In this document: positions 11,155 through 21,935 of the stretch, one piece after another
Position numbering within the stretch: the stretch's first letter is position 1
Layout of the letters: the number at the start of each line of letters is the position of its first letter
Origin: Haliclona indistincta
Taxonomy: Eukaryota > Porifera > Demospongiae > Haplosclerida > Chalinidae
DNA length: 64,000 nt
Reading direction: 5' to 3'
NCBI GenBank assembly: GCA_964017065.1
Contig: OZ024786.1
Coordinates: forward strand, 3,883,781-3,947,780
The notes under the pieces: model-generated
The model's input: only the letters and a program-made list of their open reading frames with translations
The model's database searches: none
What the model was told of the DNA's origin: nothing
Position numbers and translations under genes: made by a program

Positions 11155-11839
11155 TCACAACAAGCATGTATGCTCGACCACGACGACCTGATCGCTAAGT
11201 TGCACAACTGACGTTTTGACCCTGGAAACGCATTTTCCAGGGTCCTTCAAGAATATTTTAAGCTCACCACATAACTCACAACTGCATTTACAAATGAGAT
11301 TAGCTCTAAGAGACCATGCCGGTGCCTCTCGTGTCTGGTTTTCAAGTGTGGTGATGCAATGTGATAGTAAGAAGCAAAAAGGAGCATAGGCTACATTGCC
11401 GTCATACGCCATAGGGTTGTATAACTTCAAAGCAGCTGGTACTAATGTGCTATGTGCTTCTGTGTCTGCAGAAACTTTGCAATGCAACCACTAACTGGTC
11501 TTCACACTTTAGGTCATAAAAAGTCGAGAATACAAACGATGGATATTATTTCTTTCAACGTTTAGTACCATGTTGGTCACAATAGCAAATGTCTTGTTCG
11601 TTATCCAAGGCACGACAAATAACGTCAACCAATTTCTGACATGATGAGAGTTGTTCGGAAAATATGCAATCTATTTCAAAATCAAGGAAACGACAAATAA
11701 TCTCAATCTCTCTGATAACAGCACTCTCAAAGAAAAGGACAAGTGTCTCCTCCGCAAGTTGTTTCCAACCAAAAGCATTAATCAATTCAATAACTGCCTC
11801 CTTAAATCTTGGACACTGTAATAAGCCGAGCAGGTTCAA
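11155..11839 (-). pseudogene. Unnamed gene fragment with C-x-C-x-x-C...FLKDP motif, two exons
   Basis: The upstream exon (about 11839-11565) encodes LLQCPRFKEAVIELINAFGW and further helical, acidic sequence ending DICYCDQHG; a GT donor follows. The downstream exon starts near 11466 after TTTCTGCAG and encodes an AxxxY region and then CKCSCELCGELKIFLKDPGK. The pattern CxCxxCxxLxxFLxDP recurs in uncharacterised invertebrate proteins, some fused to oxygenase-like domains. No catalytic domain is visible here. The start, end and coding status are uncertain. Confidence 0.35.
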
Positions 11840-12518
11840 AGCAAGGGCTTAAAAAATGTCTTAGAAGTACTATTGCTTTAAAGATGGTGCCTCGTGTACA
11901 ATGTACGCTAAAAATCAGGAGGTTCTCCTTATTATCACTGATCAATTATCCGTTGTCTACACACCACAATCCCATGTGCTGATTGTGGAGCAAAACCCAA
12001 GTTTCTATATCAACGAACACAACCAATTGAAGCACAGTTTACAAACTGTCATGATGAATACAACATTATATAATTATGATGAGTTGTTATGGAGTTGTTT
12101 GTTCAAAATTGTAGCAAAATGTAGGCATGTTCAAGTATTGACCCTGATGACCCTTTCATAAAGTCGAGACAACTTCTTGCACATCCGGTGACCCTGTTCT
12201 CTTTATGGTTATATCCTAGCTATCTAGCAGTTTTGTTTTGTTTTGTTGACAAAACCTATTTTTCATATTATTAACAACTTTGAACTATAAATGGGCACTA
12301 AGGTGTAAGAAGAAAAAGGAAAAATAATAATAATAATACAGATGTAATAGCACCAATTTTCTCAATTGATTAGATGCCTTTTATTTATGGCGTCTGAAAT
12401 TAACATGGAGTGAGCCCAAAATCATGCAGCTTTTGTTGAGATCTGATCAGACAAATCACCTATACCTTTGTTGTAATAAATATATTCGCACAAGGTCAGT
12501 ATAATTATCATTGCCGCT
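11840..12518. other. No gene seen
   Basis: AT-rich spacer. A short frame at 11,901-12,161 has no recognised pattern. A TTTTG run lies near 12,233-12,246 and an AAT repeat near 12,325-12,340. Confidence 0.4.
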
Positions 12519-13389
12519 ATGGTCGCGTGTGAGCGTTGCACGATGTGGTGTCATAGTAAGTGTGTCGGTGTTATACCATCCACGGCGTCTACATTTCCCT
12601 TTATCTGTCCTTTTTGTGTTAAGTCTGTCTTCTCTGTGCTTGACAGCCTTAATAATACCATACTCAATCAGGCTAAAGAGATTCCGGCACTAAAAGAAGA
12701 GGTTGACATGTTAAAGAATAGTTTCTCTGATAAACTAGCCAGCATTACGCCGAGCCCAGTTGCAATAACCGATAATGATTCAACTCTCACTCCAAGCTAT
12801 GCTAGTGCTGTTGAGGCTAATCGTTCGTCAAGAGATAATGCTACCTCAAACCCTACCAAAGTTTTAGATCAAAATCGCAAATTTAATATTGTTGTATTCG
12901 GGGTTGCAGAACAGTCTGAGGGCACTTCACGTTTTCTAAGAATCAAAACGACTTCAAGTCAGTATCTTCTGTGGTTTCAGACATTGAGTCTGACTCCAAT
13001 CACTCAAGCTCTATACGTGAATGTCGGCGTCTTGGTAAGTATGTCAATACCAAGACTTGGCCAATTTTAGTAACTTTGAATTCAACTGGGGACGTCAGCA
13101 ATATTCTTTCACATTCTCGTCGCTCTAAGCCCCTGTTTCCATCAGGCCTGATCTATCACCCAATGACCGCAAAATCAATGCAATTTTGCTTCAAGAAAGA
13201 TGGAAGCTGATCCAGTCAGGACGGAATCGAAACTCCATTAAAATCCGTAACTCAACTTTATATGTTAACAATCAGCTATTTGAAAAGGTTACAAATGGAA
13301 CTTTCTGTCCGTCCTCGACCCCTGATGATCTCATTTCTTCACACGTTCCTGTCGATCAACCTTTAGAACCTCCTACAACTTCTATATGA
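12519..13389 (+). pseudogene. LINE ORF1-like region with PHD finger, frameshifted
   Basis: From ATG 12519 the frame encodes a PHD-type finger (CERCTMWCHSKC ... FICPFC) and a leucine-rich coiled coil (residues about 50-75), then RKFNIVVFGVAE, the start of an RRM-like LINE ORF1 domain. The expected continuation (RECRRLGKYVNTKTWPILVT) is in another frame from about 12,990. The conserved end (LQERWKLIQSGRNRN ... KIRNSTLYVNNQLFE) is in a third frame from 13,186. PHD-bearing ORF1 proteins occur in CR1/L2-type LINEs. At least two frameshifts disable it. Confidence 0.65.
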
Positions 13390-13844
13390 CAAGAGGTCTC
13401 AATTCACCCATCCCTGTTAACTACTTCTCCTGTTCCCCAACAAGATTCTATTACTGTTGGTGTCTGGAATGCACGTAGCATCAATTCTAAGCTGGGTTTC
13501 ATCAAATCGCTAATTTTGTTCTCGCCTTTTCATATTCTATGTATTACTGAAACCTGGCTAAACAATAACTTCTCTGATCAAGAAATTATTCCACCTAATT
13601 ATACGCAATGAACGACACTCAAGAGGCGGTGGTGTGGCAATTATCGTGGCTAATTCAATCCATTCCAACTTGTTATATTCTCACAATGATCTTGAATTGT
13701 TAGTAGTCAATGTTTCAGCTCAGCAAAGATTTACTATTGCTTGTATGTACCTCCCTCCGTCTCCCTCTGAGGCCTATGAATTCTCAGTAATAGAAGCTAA
13801 TGCTCTCCCAACGCATAATGATACTAGTACATTCATAGAATGCA

Positions 13845-14539
13845 GGGGCGAGCCTGAGCTGATTTTTGTACAGTTTGATAATAGCATAATAATAAAGCAT
13901 CAGCAATATCTTTCTACAGACCTATTTTCACGCTCATTTACTCTCATGTTCAATAGTCTGGTGTCCCTTTGTTCTGCACTTTCTACAGACCTATTTTCAC
14001 GCTCATTTACTCTCATGTTCAATAGCCTGGTGTCCCTTTGTTCTGCACTTTCTACAGACCTAGCTACTCGCGCACGCACTCTCTTTTTCTGTAGCTTGAC
14101 AGCGCGCTCTTCTGTAGCTGTATCACCTAGTGTTTGCTCTGTTGTAGCTGCTATCTTCCGTCTCTGTCGGTAGTTCCTTTGGTATTCCCTTTGTCGTTCC
14201 AGGCGTCTCTCTCGTTGATCGGGCGACTCTTCTGCTCGTCGTCGTTTTCTGGCAATCCTCTGGTCTTGTAAAAGTTGACTCGGGTGTTGTTCAGGTGTCT
14301 CCAATGTTGGTCGCTGTGCTGTCCTCAGTTGTTGAGCAGTAAAGGTTCTTTCGTCAGACATGATAATATCAATTTTTGAATAATATTATTTTTACGCACC
14401 ACGTGAATATTACGTCATAATAGGCATGTTCTCGGGAACATTGGAGAACTAACGCTACCCCCGGCCACATATATAGATACGTTCCCCGCGACGTGGGACC
14501 TACATCACGATCAATGTGGGGCTCGCTCAGGCTCGCCCC
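13845..14539. mobile_element. 695-bp DNA element with 15-bp terminal inverted repeats
   Basis: GGGGCGAGCCTGAGC at 13845-13859 is matched exactly by GCTCAGGCTCGCCCC at 14525-14539. The element interrupts the LINE endonuclease frame, so it inserted after the LINE. No clean target-site duplication is visible. It encloses one minus-strand open frame. The right end also repeats the GCTCGC word internally. Confidence 0.75.
13900..14361 (-). CDS. Arg/Glu-rich protein with duplicated RxxNRSVESAEQRDTR motif
   Basis: A 153-codon frame starts at an ATG (14361) inside the 695-bp TIR element and fills most of it. It is highly charged (QRERRLERQREYQRNYRQRR) and probably alpha-helical. It then carries SVESAEQRDTRLLNMRVNER repeated by a 69-bp tandem duplication. 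Repeats of the form ESxEQRxxRL-x-x-M/x-R occur at the start of Helitron-type and other sponge/cnidarian mobile-element proteins, but no helicase or nuclease domain is present. DNA or RNA binding is only a guess from charge. Confidence 0.5.
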   Translation of the reverse strand: MSDERTFTAQQLRTAQRPTLETPEQHPSQLLQDQRIARKRRRAEESPDQRERRLERQREYQRNYRQRRKIAATTEQTLGDTATEERAVKLQKKRVRARVARSVESAEQRDTRLLNMRVNERENRSVESAEQRDTRLLNMRVNERENRSVERYC

Positions 14540-14760
14540 AATTATTCTGACTGGTGATTTTAATTGTCTTGACATAAATTGGTCCTCGCAATCTGCCTCT
14601 TCAATCTGCCTCTTCTCTTCCCAATCTGCCAAGTCCGTCCCTGTCTTCGGCGAGAAATCCCCCAACTCCCTCAATATCCTGGCAGATGTAGCAACCCAGG
14701 GCGCGGCGGACAATCCTCGAGTCGACCCGGAGCACTTTCATGCTAAAGGGCCTTAAAATC

Positions 14761-15160
14761 CCATAGCGCTGGTGCCAGTCAAGGTGGCAAAGAATATCCT
14801 CGACCTGGAATTCGTTGAGACGTCGGAAATCTCGTCTGACGACCCAATTCCATCAGCCCCAGGTCACCCTCCTCCGCGAGGACCAGTCAAGGACATTTCT
14901 CGGTGGGTTGAGAAGTTTTCCATAATGGCGGCAATACTGTCGACCAGATACCCTGAGAAGGCGCCCGAGTTTTGGGCTTGCATGTGCTCCATTGTGAAAG
15001 CTGAGAGAAAATATGAAGAGGACGTCTGGGTTTCGTACGACAGGTGCTATCGCCGTGAGGCACTAGTCAACAGGTCCTTGGATTGGTAATTGACCAATAC
15101 TCGGCTGTTCAGTGAAGCTTTCACAGGTGGGCTCGGTCACTACCCCATAGACCATAATTA
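14761..15160 (+). pseudogene. Gag-like mobile-element fragment
   Basis: The frame encodes PVKVAKNILDLEFVETSEIS, a proline-rich link, then ISRWVEKFSIMAAILSTRYP, EKAPEFWACMCSIVKAER and DRCYRREALVNRSLDW. The WVE-x-FSxMAA, PEKAPEFWA and YDR-x-YRREAL series is typical of gag-like proteins of sponge and cnidarian retroelements, probably DIRS- or Ty3-like. A TAA follows DW, but the expected continuation (TRLFSEAFTGG) is still readable after it, so the stop is a late mutation. No zinc knuckle or polymerase follows. Confidence 0.55.
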
Positions 15161-15583
15161 TATGACTGAAGAGAGCGAAGGGGAGGATGGGTGCATCAAC
15201 CATTTTGTTATTATCTTTATCTTTTAGCAATAAAGACTGTGCCTTTTACTGAAAGACATTAATTATCATAATCATATGGTACTTCCCTGTTGGCATTATT
15301 TATGTCTGAAATGTGAATAATCTTCTGATTGGGTGATAGTGTAACAGATGTTACTTATGTGACAATGTAGAATTCTTGTTTCTTTTCTATAATGGTATTG
15401 AATGCAACAATAGACATGATTAGCTGTGTTATCTTAAGTGCTACTAATAGTTATTACTGTGTGACTTCTTGACACTTAATGATTTCTTTTCCTACTGCAG
15501 TTCTTAATTCTTTGGTAAAAAAATTAGAGAAGAGAAGAGCATGAGATGGGAAAGCTGGTTTTCCTAGAAAGCCGCGTGTAAAG
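15161..15583. other. Spacer upstream of the repeat protein
   Basis: No gene seen. AT-rich. A possible acceptor (CCTACTGCAG) at about 15,500 precedes a purine-rich stretch leading to the ATG at 15584, so a non-coding first exon is possible. Confidence 0.35.
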
Positions 15584-17245
15584 ATGACAGACTCCTGCTA
15601 TCCAATACCCAGCGGAGCACCGTCATGGTCGTTTAAGCCTCAGTCTTCTCAGAGCACACCAATACATAGCACTCCTCTGGTTACGAATCAACAGCAGTTC
15701 ACAAGCAGCACTCCTCCGGTGACGAACCAGCAGCAGTTCACAAGCAGCACTCCAGTGACGAACCAGCAGCAGTTCACAAGCAGCACTCCAGTGACAAACC
15801 AGCAGCAGTTCACAAGCAGCACTCCTCCGGTGACGAACCAGCAGCAGTTCACAAGCAGCACTCCAGTGACGAACCAGCAGCAGTTCACAAGCAGCACTCC
15901 TCCGGTGACGAACCAGCAGCAGTTCACAAGCAGCACTCCTCCGGTGACGAACCAGCAGCAGTTCACAAGCAGCACTCCTCCGGTGACGAACCAGCAGCAG
16001 TTCACAAGCAGCACTCCTCCGGTGACGAACCAGCAGCAGTTCACAAGCAGCACTCCTCCGGTGACGAACCAGCAGCAGTTCACAAGCAGCACTCCTCCGG
16101 TGACAAACCAGCAGCAGTTCACAAGCAGCACTCCTCCAGTGACGAACCAGCAGCACTTCACAAGCAGCACTCCAGTGACGAACCAGCAGCACTTCACAAG
16201 CAGCACTCCAGTGACGAACCAGCAGCAGTTCACAAGCAGCACTCCTCCGGTGACGAACCAGCAGCAGTACACAAGCAGCACTCCAGTGACGAACCAGCAG
16301 CAGTTCACAAGCAGCACTCCAGTGACGAACCAGCAGCTGTTCACAAGCAGCACTCCAGTGACGAACCAGCAGCACTTCACAAGCAGCACTCCTCCGGTGA
16401 CGAACCAGCAGCAGTTCACAAGCAGCACTCCTCCGGTGACGAACCAGCAGCAGTTCACAAGCAGCACTCCAGTGACGAACCAGCAGCAGTTCACAAGCAG
16501 CACTCCAGTGACAAACCAGCAGCAGTTCACAAGCAGCACTCCTCCGGTGACGAACCAGCAGCAGTTCACAAGCAGCACTCCTCCGGTGACGAACCAGCAG
16601 CAGTTCACAAGCAGCACTCCTCCGGTGACGAACCAGCAGCAGTTCACAAGCAGCACTCCTCCGGTGACGAACCAGCAGCAGTTCACAAGCAGCACTCCTC
16701 CGGTGACGAACCAGCAGCAGTTCACAAGCAGCACTCCTCCGGTGACGAACCAGCAGCAGTTCACAAGCAGCACTCCAGTGACGAACCAGCAGCTGTTCAC
16801 AAGCAGCACTCCAGTGACGAACCAGCAGCACTTCACAAGCAGCACTCCTCCGGTGACGAACCAGCAGCAGTTCACAAGCAGCACTCCTCCGGTGACGAAC
16901 CAGCAGCAGTTCACAAGCAGCACTCCTCCAGTGACGAACCAGCAGCAGTTCACAAGCAGCACTCCAGTGACGAACCAGCAGCAGTTCACAAGCAGCACTC
17001 CTCCGGTGACGAATTAGCAGCACTTCACAAGCAGCACTCCAGTGACGAACCAGCAGCAGTACACAAGCAGCACTCCTCCGGTGACGAACCAGCAGCAGTT
17101 CACAAGCAGCACTCCTCCGGTGACGAACCAGCAGCAGTTCACAAGCAGCACTCCAGTGACGAACCAGCAGCAGTACACAAGCAGCACTCCAGTGACGAAC
17201 CAGCAGCAGTTCACAAGCTACGGTGGCCCTGGAGGTCGCTCTTAA
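15584..17245 (+). CDS. Tandem-repeat protein (VTNQQQFTSSTP units), with one internal stop
   Basis: From ATG 15584 a 32-residue lead (MTDSCYPIPSGAPSW...) is followed by units of 12 or 13 residues, VTNQQQFTSSTP(P), rich in Q, T and S. About 35 units run to a TAG at 17015-17017. The same frame then continues with about 5 more units to a natural-looking end, TSYGGPGGRS, at 17245. The stop arises from AACCAG reading AATTAG, so the array was probably once uninterrupted. No signal peptide or membrane segment is visible in the lead. Low-complexity Q/S/T arrays occur in secreted mucin-like and in prion-like proteins; which applies here is unknown. The large minus-strand frames over this region are repeat artefacts. 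Confidence 0.55.
15683..17214. repeat. 36/39-bp coding minisatellite, about 40 units
   Basis: Units are 36 bp (ending CCA) or 39 bp (with an extra CCT/CCG codon), always multiples of three, so every frame on both strands stays open. Variants change CAG to CAC or CTG and TTC to TAC. The variant pair CAGCTG then CAGCACTTC occurs at about 16,334 and again at about 16,790, a spacing of 456 bp or 12 units, showing block duplication on top of single-unit expansion. Confidence 0.9.
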
Positions 17246-17769
17246 GGTCGTCACGTCAGGTGGAGTCACGTATCACGTATGGCGGCAGTCACGTATCACG
17301 TCGATCTTAGTCACGTATCAAGTCAATCTTAGTCACGTATCACGTCGGCCGCTATAGTATACAAGAGTGCGCGAGAGTATACCGATACTGACAGCTACCA
17401 CGTGTACACCAGTTCTTTGTCGTTGGCCTCCTCGATCGTTGCTGTTGCTGTTCGCTGTTGTTCATCTCCAAGTTGACTGTTGCTGTTCATCCGAGTTCAC
17501 TGTTGCTGTTGCTTTTCGACTGACTGTTGCTGTTGCTGTTTGACTGTTGTTGTTCATCCGAGTTGTTGCTTTTCGACTGTTGCTGTACATCTGAGTTGAC
17601 TGTTGCTGTTACTGTTCGACTGACTGTTCTATAATTATCTAGCCAGTGGCGTATCTAGCTCCGAGTGGACTGTTCTTGTAATTTTTGTTCAAATCACTGT
17701 TGTATTCCTTCTTTCCTTCCTTCCTTTCTTCCTTCCTTCCTCTCAATTTTTGTAAGTTATCTGTGTGGT
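17246..17769. repeat. Short-repeat-rich spacer upstream of the kinase gene
   Basis: Three simple arrays follow each other: GTCACGTATCA words (about 17,265-17,345), CTGTTGCTGTT/TTCGACTGACTG words (about 17,430-17,625) and a CTTC-type pyrimidine tract (about 17,705-17,742). CCAGTGGCGTATCTAGC at 17,644 resembles a hAT tip. The kinase promoter and 5' UTR presumably lie here, but no clear core-promoter motif is seen. Confidence 0.6.
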
Positions 17770-20612
17770 ATGGATGATCTTGTAACAAGCCTTAGGGCAT
17801 TGTCCGGCCACAATGTCCAGGAAGTGGCTGATGTTTTACAGAAGCATGCCAATGAGAAAGCTATAATTATTAGTTATAGTTATAGCTAATGTTAGGTGTA
17901 GTACAAAATGATGCAGCAGTGTATTTTGTTTTTGTCATGTGCAGAAATAATAGAATTGATTCATACATCAGTACTATTTTTCTTCATTATAGCAAAGGTT
18001 AAAGAGGAAAAGTCTTATCAAGATTTAGTTAAACAGTATCACCAGTCTCAGAAAAGTTCTAAAAATCAACTGAAGTCAAAGCCTGGCTCTTCGAGCAAGT
18101 CCAGTAGTCAATATTTCTCAGTAAGAAAATTTATTTTATTCTGGGCTAGCTATTTGCCGATATACCCCCAACCACATATTCTTTTATTATTTTATTTAGC
18201 TTAATTTTGCGAAGTTTAAACAAGTCTTAAAGGGCCTCAAGAAGGAGACTACCAATGTGCAAGTGGTTGGTTTTTGTGAAACTGACTCGTACCACAGCGT
18301 GGTGTCCAAAGCTGCACAGAGATTAGGCATTGCCGATTTTGAATCCTCTCAATTAGTATGTTCCGGCGGGGTAGTTCCTAACGTGGACATTTGTGGCGAG
18401 GAGTGGACTCTTGGAGACTACATTCGCCTCAATGGAGGAACATCAAATCGTAGCAAAAAGGTGTGGGGACTGCTTGTCAGTGAAGATGAGGACGGAGATC
18501 TGGTAAGAATTTTTGTTGATAAAAAAATTAATTATTATAAACACTCTCAGCAGGATCTGATTGGTGATTTGGGTGGTCATTCATCAAGTAAGCTAGCACA
18601 TGAAATGTTTTGATTACGGTTCATTGTGTGATACATTTGCACAGAGAAACCAAAGAAAGTTAGGTGTGCTTCGTTGCTTACGAAGCATTCTTTGGCTAGT
18701 AACAGTGATGGCAATTTGTTTCAATCAAGTAAGTGTATGCATACCATGTAGAAATACAGCTAACTATAATTATACTGCTCTTGTTCATATCAAAACAGAA
18801 AAAAGGAAAATACTAGAAACCTGTAAAGAATGTCCTATAGTTTTGGGAAGTGAACCTTCAGCCATTGAAATTAATCCTGACCAAGTTGTTGGTACATCAA
18901 CATTTAATTTTGATTACAAGTAATTGATTACCTTTTTAATAATAGGAATGTATTGTCCCTTAAATTTTGAGGGTGAAGTATGCACTGCTGTGATTGGAGT
19001 CGGAATTGTAGGAGTATGGCGACTGATTAATTTTGACTATGTACAACCCGACAAGATCGTTATGGAGGATGCCCTTTCACAGACACAGTTACAACCTGAA
19101 AATCATCGATTTTATTTGGTAGAGCTTTATAATGGTTAGCTAGCATTTACTAAAATTCCTTTACTAACAATGGTATAGAAAATTAACATTAATAATCAGC
19201 ATTAATTTTTGCATTATACAGTTACTAAGGTGACTACCACTACCAGTTATCAAGCTGTGGATGAGATCCGCAAACATGCTGCTCTAATGGTACTATCACC
19301 AAACCATGGGTCTGTTACTTACAGTTGGAAGAGGCGTACTGATGTACAGACTGATTGGGAGAATATAGCTGTTACACCTCACACCTGTTTGCTATATGCA
19401 TGTAAACCAGGGGAATACAAGTGCACTGTTGAAGATGAGAACTTCTTATTTACAGTTGCTTTGACAGGTATTATGTTCAACTAACACTATGTAGCTATAA
19501 TTGTTGTTATTACTGCCTATACAGGTCACAGCAACCAAGATAGTAAGTATAATAATTATACTAATAAACAAATTAATTATGATGATAATAATTAATACAA
19601 TTTCTTTGCTATATCTCTCTCTCAAACAGTTGAACGTATCAAGAAGACAGATCTTGTGTTTGACGCTGTTATTGGAAGTGGAAGCTTTGCCGTAGTTCAC
19701 AGAGGACGTTGGCGTGGGATGGAGGTTGCTATTAAGTCAATTAAGATACCATCTGGTAGCTTACATGCTAGTGACCTTCCTAAGGAAGTAGAAATTCTTG
19801 GGTATGTCAATTGTATTGTTAATTATTAATTGTTATTATTATTACAATCAGAAAATTGAAGCATCCACATATAGTCTCTCTAATGGGATACTGTTACTCT
19901 GATGATGAAACCATCCTAATTACTAATTTTGTTAGAGGAAGCAATTTAGACAAGCTCTTGTTTGGGAAGCAGGACATTCAGGTTTGTGATGGTTGGTTGT
20001 AGTAGCTATAATATTTACAACAGTGATTATTATTTTTAATAGTTAACAGACAAGCAGGGTCTGGATATCGCAACTAAAATAGCAGATGCTATTCATTACA
20101 TGCATTCCCATAATCCTATTATAATCCATCAAGACTTGAAACCGTTAAATGTCCTGGTAGGTAAAAAATGTCTTATCATGCAGCATTATATCATTAGTTT
20201 ATAGGTAACAACTAACTTACAAGGCATTTTCGTGTGCGATCTGGGAATTGCCAAAATGAAAATTGCAACCGAGATTACTAAGACTTCTCTAACCAAGGGA
20301 CCTGGCACTATTCCTTACATGGCGCCTGAGATGTTTGTTAAATCTCATAGGGGAACACCAGTTGACATTTACTCCTTTGGATGTTTACTTATTGAACTTT
20401 TTGGCAGAAATCGTGTATGGCCAGGCCTCGATGGCCCTGGCATTATGTTGTGCATCATGGGTTCATATCAGACTCCACCTCAGATGCCAAATATCAGCCA
20501 CTTACAAGATGATATACAAGAGCTAGTTAGCGAGCTTTGTCAACTAGATCCTAAGGATCGACCAACAAGTGACCAAGTTTTACACAAGCTTAGGCACCTC
20601 AGGGACTTGTGA
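17770..20612 (+). CDS. TKL-like protein kinase with N-terminal helical region, beta-grasp-like and Ig-like segments
   Basis: About 13 exons join by frame from ATG 17770 (MDDLVTSLRALSGHNVQEVA): 17770-17872, 17993-18120, 18200-18502, 18554-18587, 18645-18728, 18799-18919, about 18946-19134, 19222-19467, 19525-19542, 19630-19801, 19852-19981, 20043-20160, 20224-20612. The product is about 678 residues. After a charged linker comes VQVVGFCETDSYHSVVSKAA, possibly ubiquitin-like, then an Ig-like segment (YSWKRR ... LLYACKPGEYKCTV). The kinase domain has all key motifs: IGSGSFAVVHRG loop, VAIK lysine, a KEVEIL helix-C glutamate, HQDLKPLNV (HRD as HQD), DLG for DFG, and MAPEMF. It resembles TKL kinases expanded in sponges. 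The exon 6/7 join is off by one base, and the apparent intron there is only 26 bases: an error or unseen splice. Substrate unknown. Confidence 0.8.
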
Positions 20613-20761
20613 CTACATGTACATTCAAGTCATGTCATCAGATTTATTTAATCAATCACTTATTATTCCAATACTTGTGTTATTCAGCTGCTCATTTTTT
20701 CACTCATCCGTTGCAAGTGAAGTCAAGTCATGTAAAGTTTGTCAAACAATGCAAAAAAAAT

Positions 20762-21774
20762 TTAAGATTCAAATTCAGCAGCAGCAATGGACCAGTGAAA
20801 ATTGACATCTTCACTGGCAAGTAACTGGGTAACTAGTATTTTCTTGAATTTGACTCTTGGTTGAGAGACCAGTTTGTGTAGTGAAACCCTGATTTCTTCC
20901 TCCAGTGCACAAAATACCTTAAAAAATGTATTACGCACTTTCCATAGTCCTCCTCCATCTACGAGCATGGTCCACTTCTCACTATCTTCGCGTTCCTCAT
21001 CGTCTATCTTGCCTCGAACCAAGTGTGATATGCAAGCTATCATATCTTGATTTTCTGAATTGTGTTTTGCTCGCTTGAGCTTTCCAGAAATGTTACGACA
21101 TACGTAACCGGCTGCATATCGCAGAGCACTTGCCTCTGTAGGTGAAAGTGGAGACTTTGAAGGATCAGCACAAGATCGTGAGTATTCAATTTTCATTACT
21201 AGTCGAAATACCGTGTCTGTGATGTACTGGTAAAATGTCGGCATTACTGGCACACTCGCTGTTTGTAGAAAGTCTTTCCATTGTTTTAGGAATGCATCTG
21301 ATGATCTTAAAAGAAAGAAGTCTCTCCATATCTTCTCTCTATTTGTAGAAGATGTTGATTTTTCTGCAAGTAGCCCAGACAGGTCCTTGTACAGCTTTGT
21401 AGAAAACTTTTCAAAAGCTTCTTGGTTGCTTTTATCATCTGAAAGAACTTGCTCGATAGAGTCTTTCATTAGTTTCGGTCCTGTAGTAAACAACAGAAGT
21501 ACGGTTTGAACCGATTTTTATGCACAGCGTGCTACTTACCAACACATTGCTTCGTCACAGTGGTAGTCTTCTCCGTAGCGTCCTTGGTCTTCTCCGCAGT
21601 ATCTTTAGTAGTCTCTTCTGTGCTCTCCACAGCCTCTTCGGTGTTCTCCACAGCATCGGTGTTCTCCACGGCCTCTTTAGGCTTTTCCGCAGGCTCTTTA
21701 GTCTTCTTCGCAGCCTCCTGGGTCTTTTTGGTAGCCTTCTTGGCCCTCTTCGCGCCCTTTTTGGTCCTTGCCAT
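20762..21774 (-). CDS. Two-exon gene: Lys/Thr/Glu-repeat N-terminus joined to a mobile-element-type domain
   Basis: Exon 1 (21774-21540) starts at ATG and encodes 78 residues of KxAKK then EKT/ENTEEAVEST repeats, like a histone-H1-tail or LEA-like sequence. The intron 21539-21481 is 59 bases (donor GTAAGTAG, acceptor TACTACAG), and the frame continues exactly. Exon 2 (21480-20762) encodes about 240 residues: LMKDSIEQVLSDD, KIWRDFFLLRSSDAF, SALRYAAGYVCRN, then KWTMLVDGGGLWKVRNTFFK and a C-terminal IAAAEFES stop. The RYAAGYV and LVDGGGL blocks occur in uncharacterised, repeat-derived proteins of sponges and cnidarians. The reading frame is intact, which is notable in this region. Function unknown. 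Confidence 0.55.
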
Positions 21775-21935
21775 AGCTTCGTCGTGTTACACGTGGTTCC
21801 AATAACAGTAAATGTGGGTGCGGTCATATCACTTCTGCTGTTGCTGTGCTCGCTTCCGTTCAACGATGATTGTCCGCGCTAATGTGCAAATATTTGGCTG
21901 TTTCCAATCCCGGTTACGTAGTATATAATATCTAT

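Larger units (their letters stand above)
13440..14700 (+). pseudogene. LINE endonuclease domain, interrupted by an insertion
   Basis: Frame 13455-13600 reads VGVWNARSINSKLGFIKSLI and ILCITETWL, the first conserved motifs of an apurinic-type LINE endonuclease. A frame change near 13,610 leads to GGGVAIIVANSIHSNLL and IACMYLPPSPS. The next motif, ILTGDFNCLDINW, appears only at about 14,541-14,580, because a 695-bp TIR element sits between. No reverse transcriptase follows, so the 3' part of the LINE is missing; sequence from about 14,700 is of another type. Confidence 0.7.

Noticed and set aside
15683..17214. CRISPR-like array
   Set aside because: Units are contiguous 36/39-bp repeats with no spacers, in a eukaryotic context with introns; it is a coding minisatellite.
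15623..17269. Very long minus-strand frames (up to 548 codons) over the minisatellite
   Set aside because: The repeat unit is a multiple of three without stops in several frames, so long frames appear automatically. The plus frame has a distinct non-repeat start and end, the minus ones do not.
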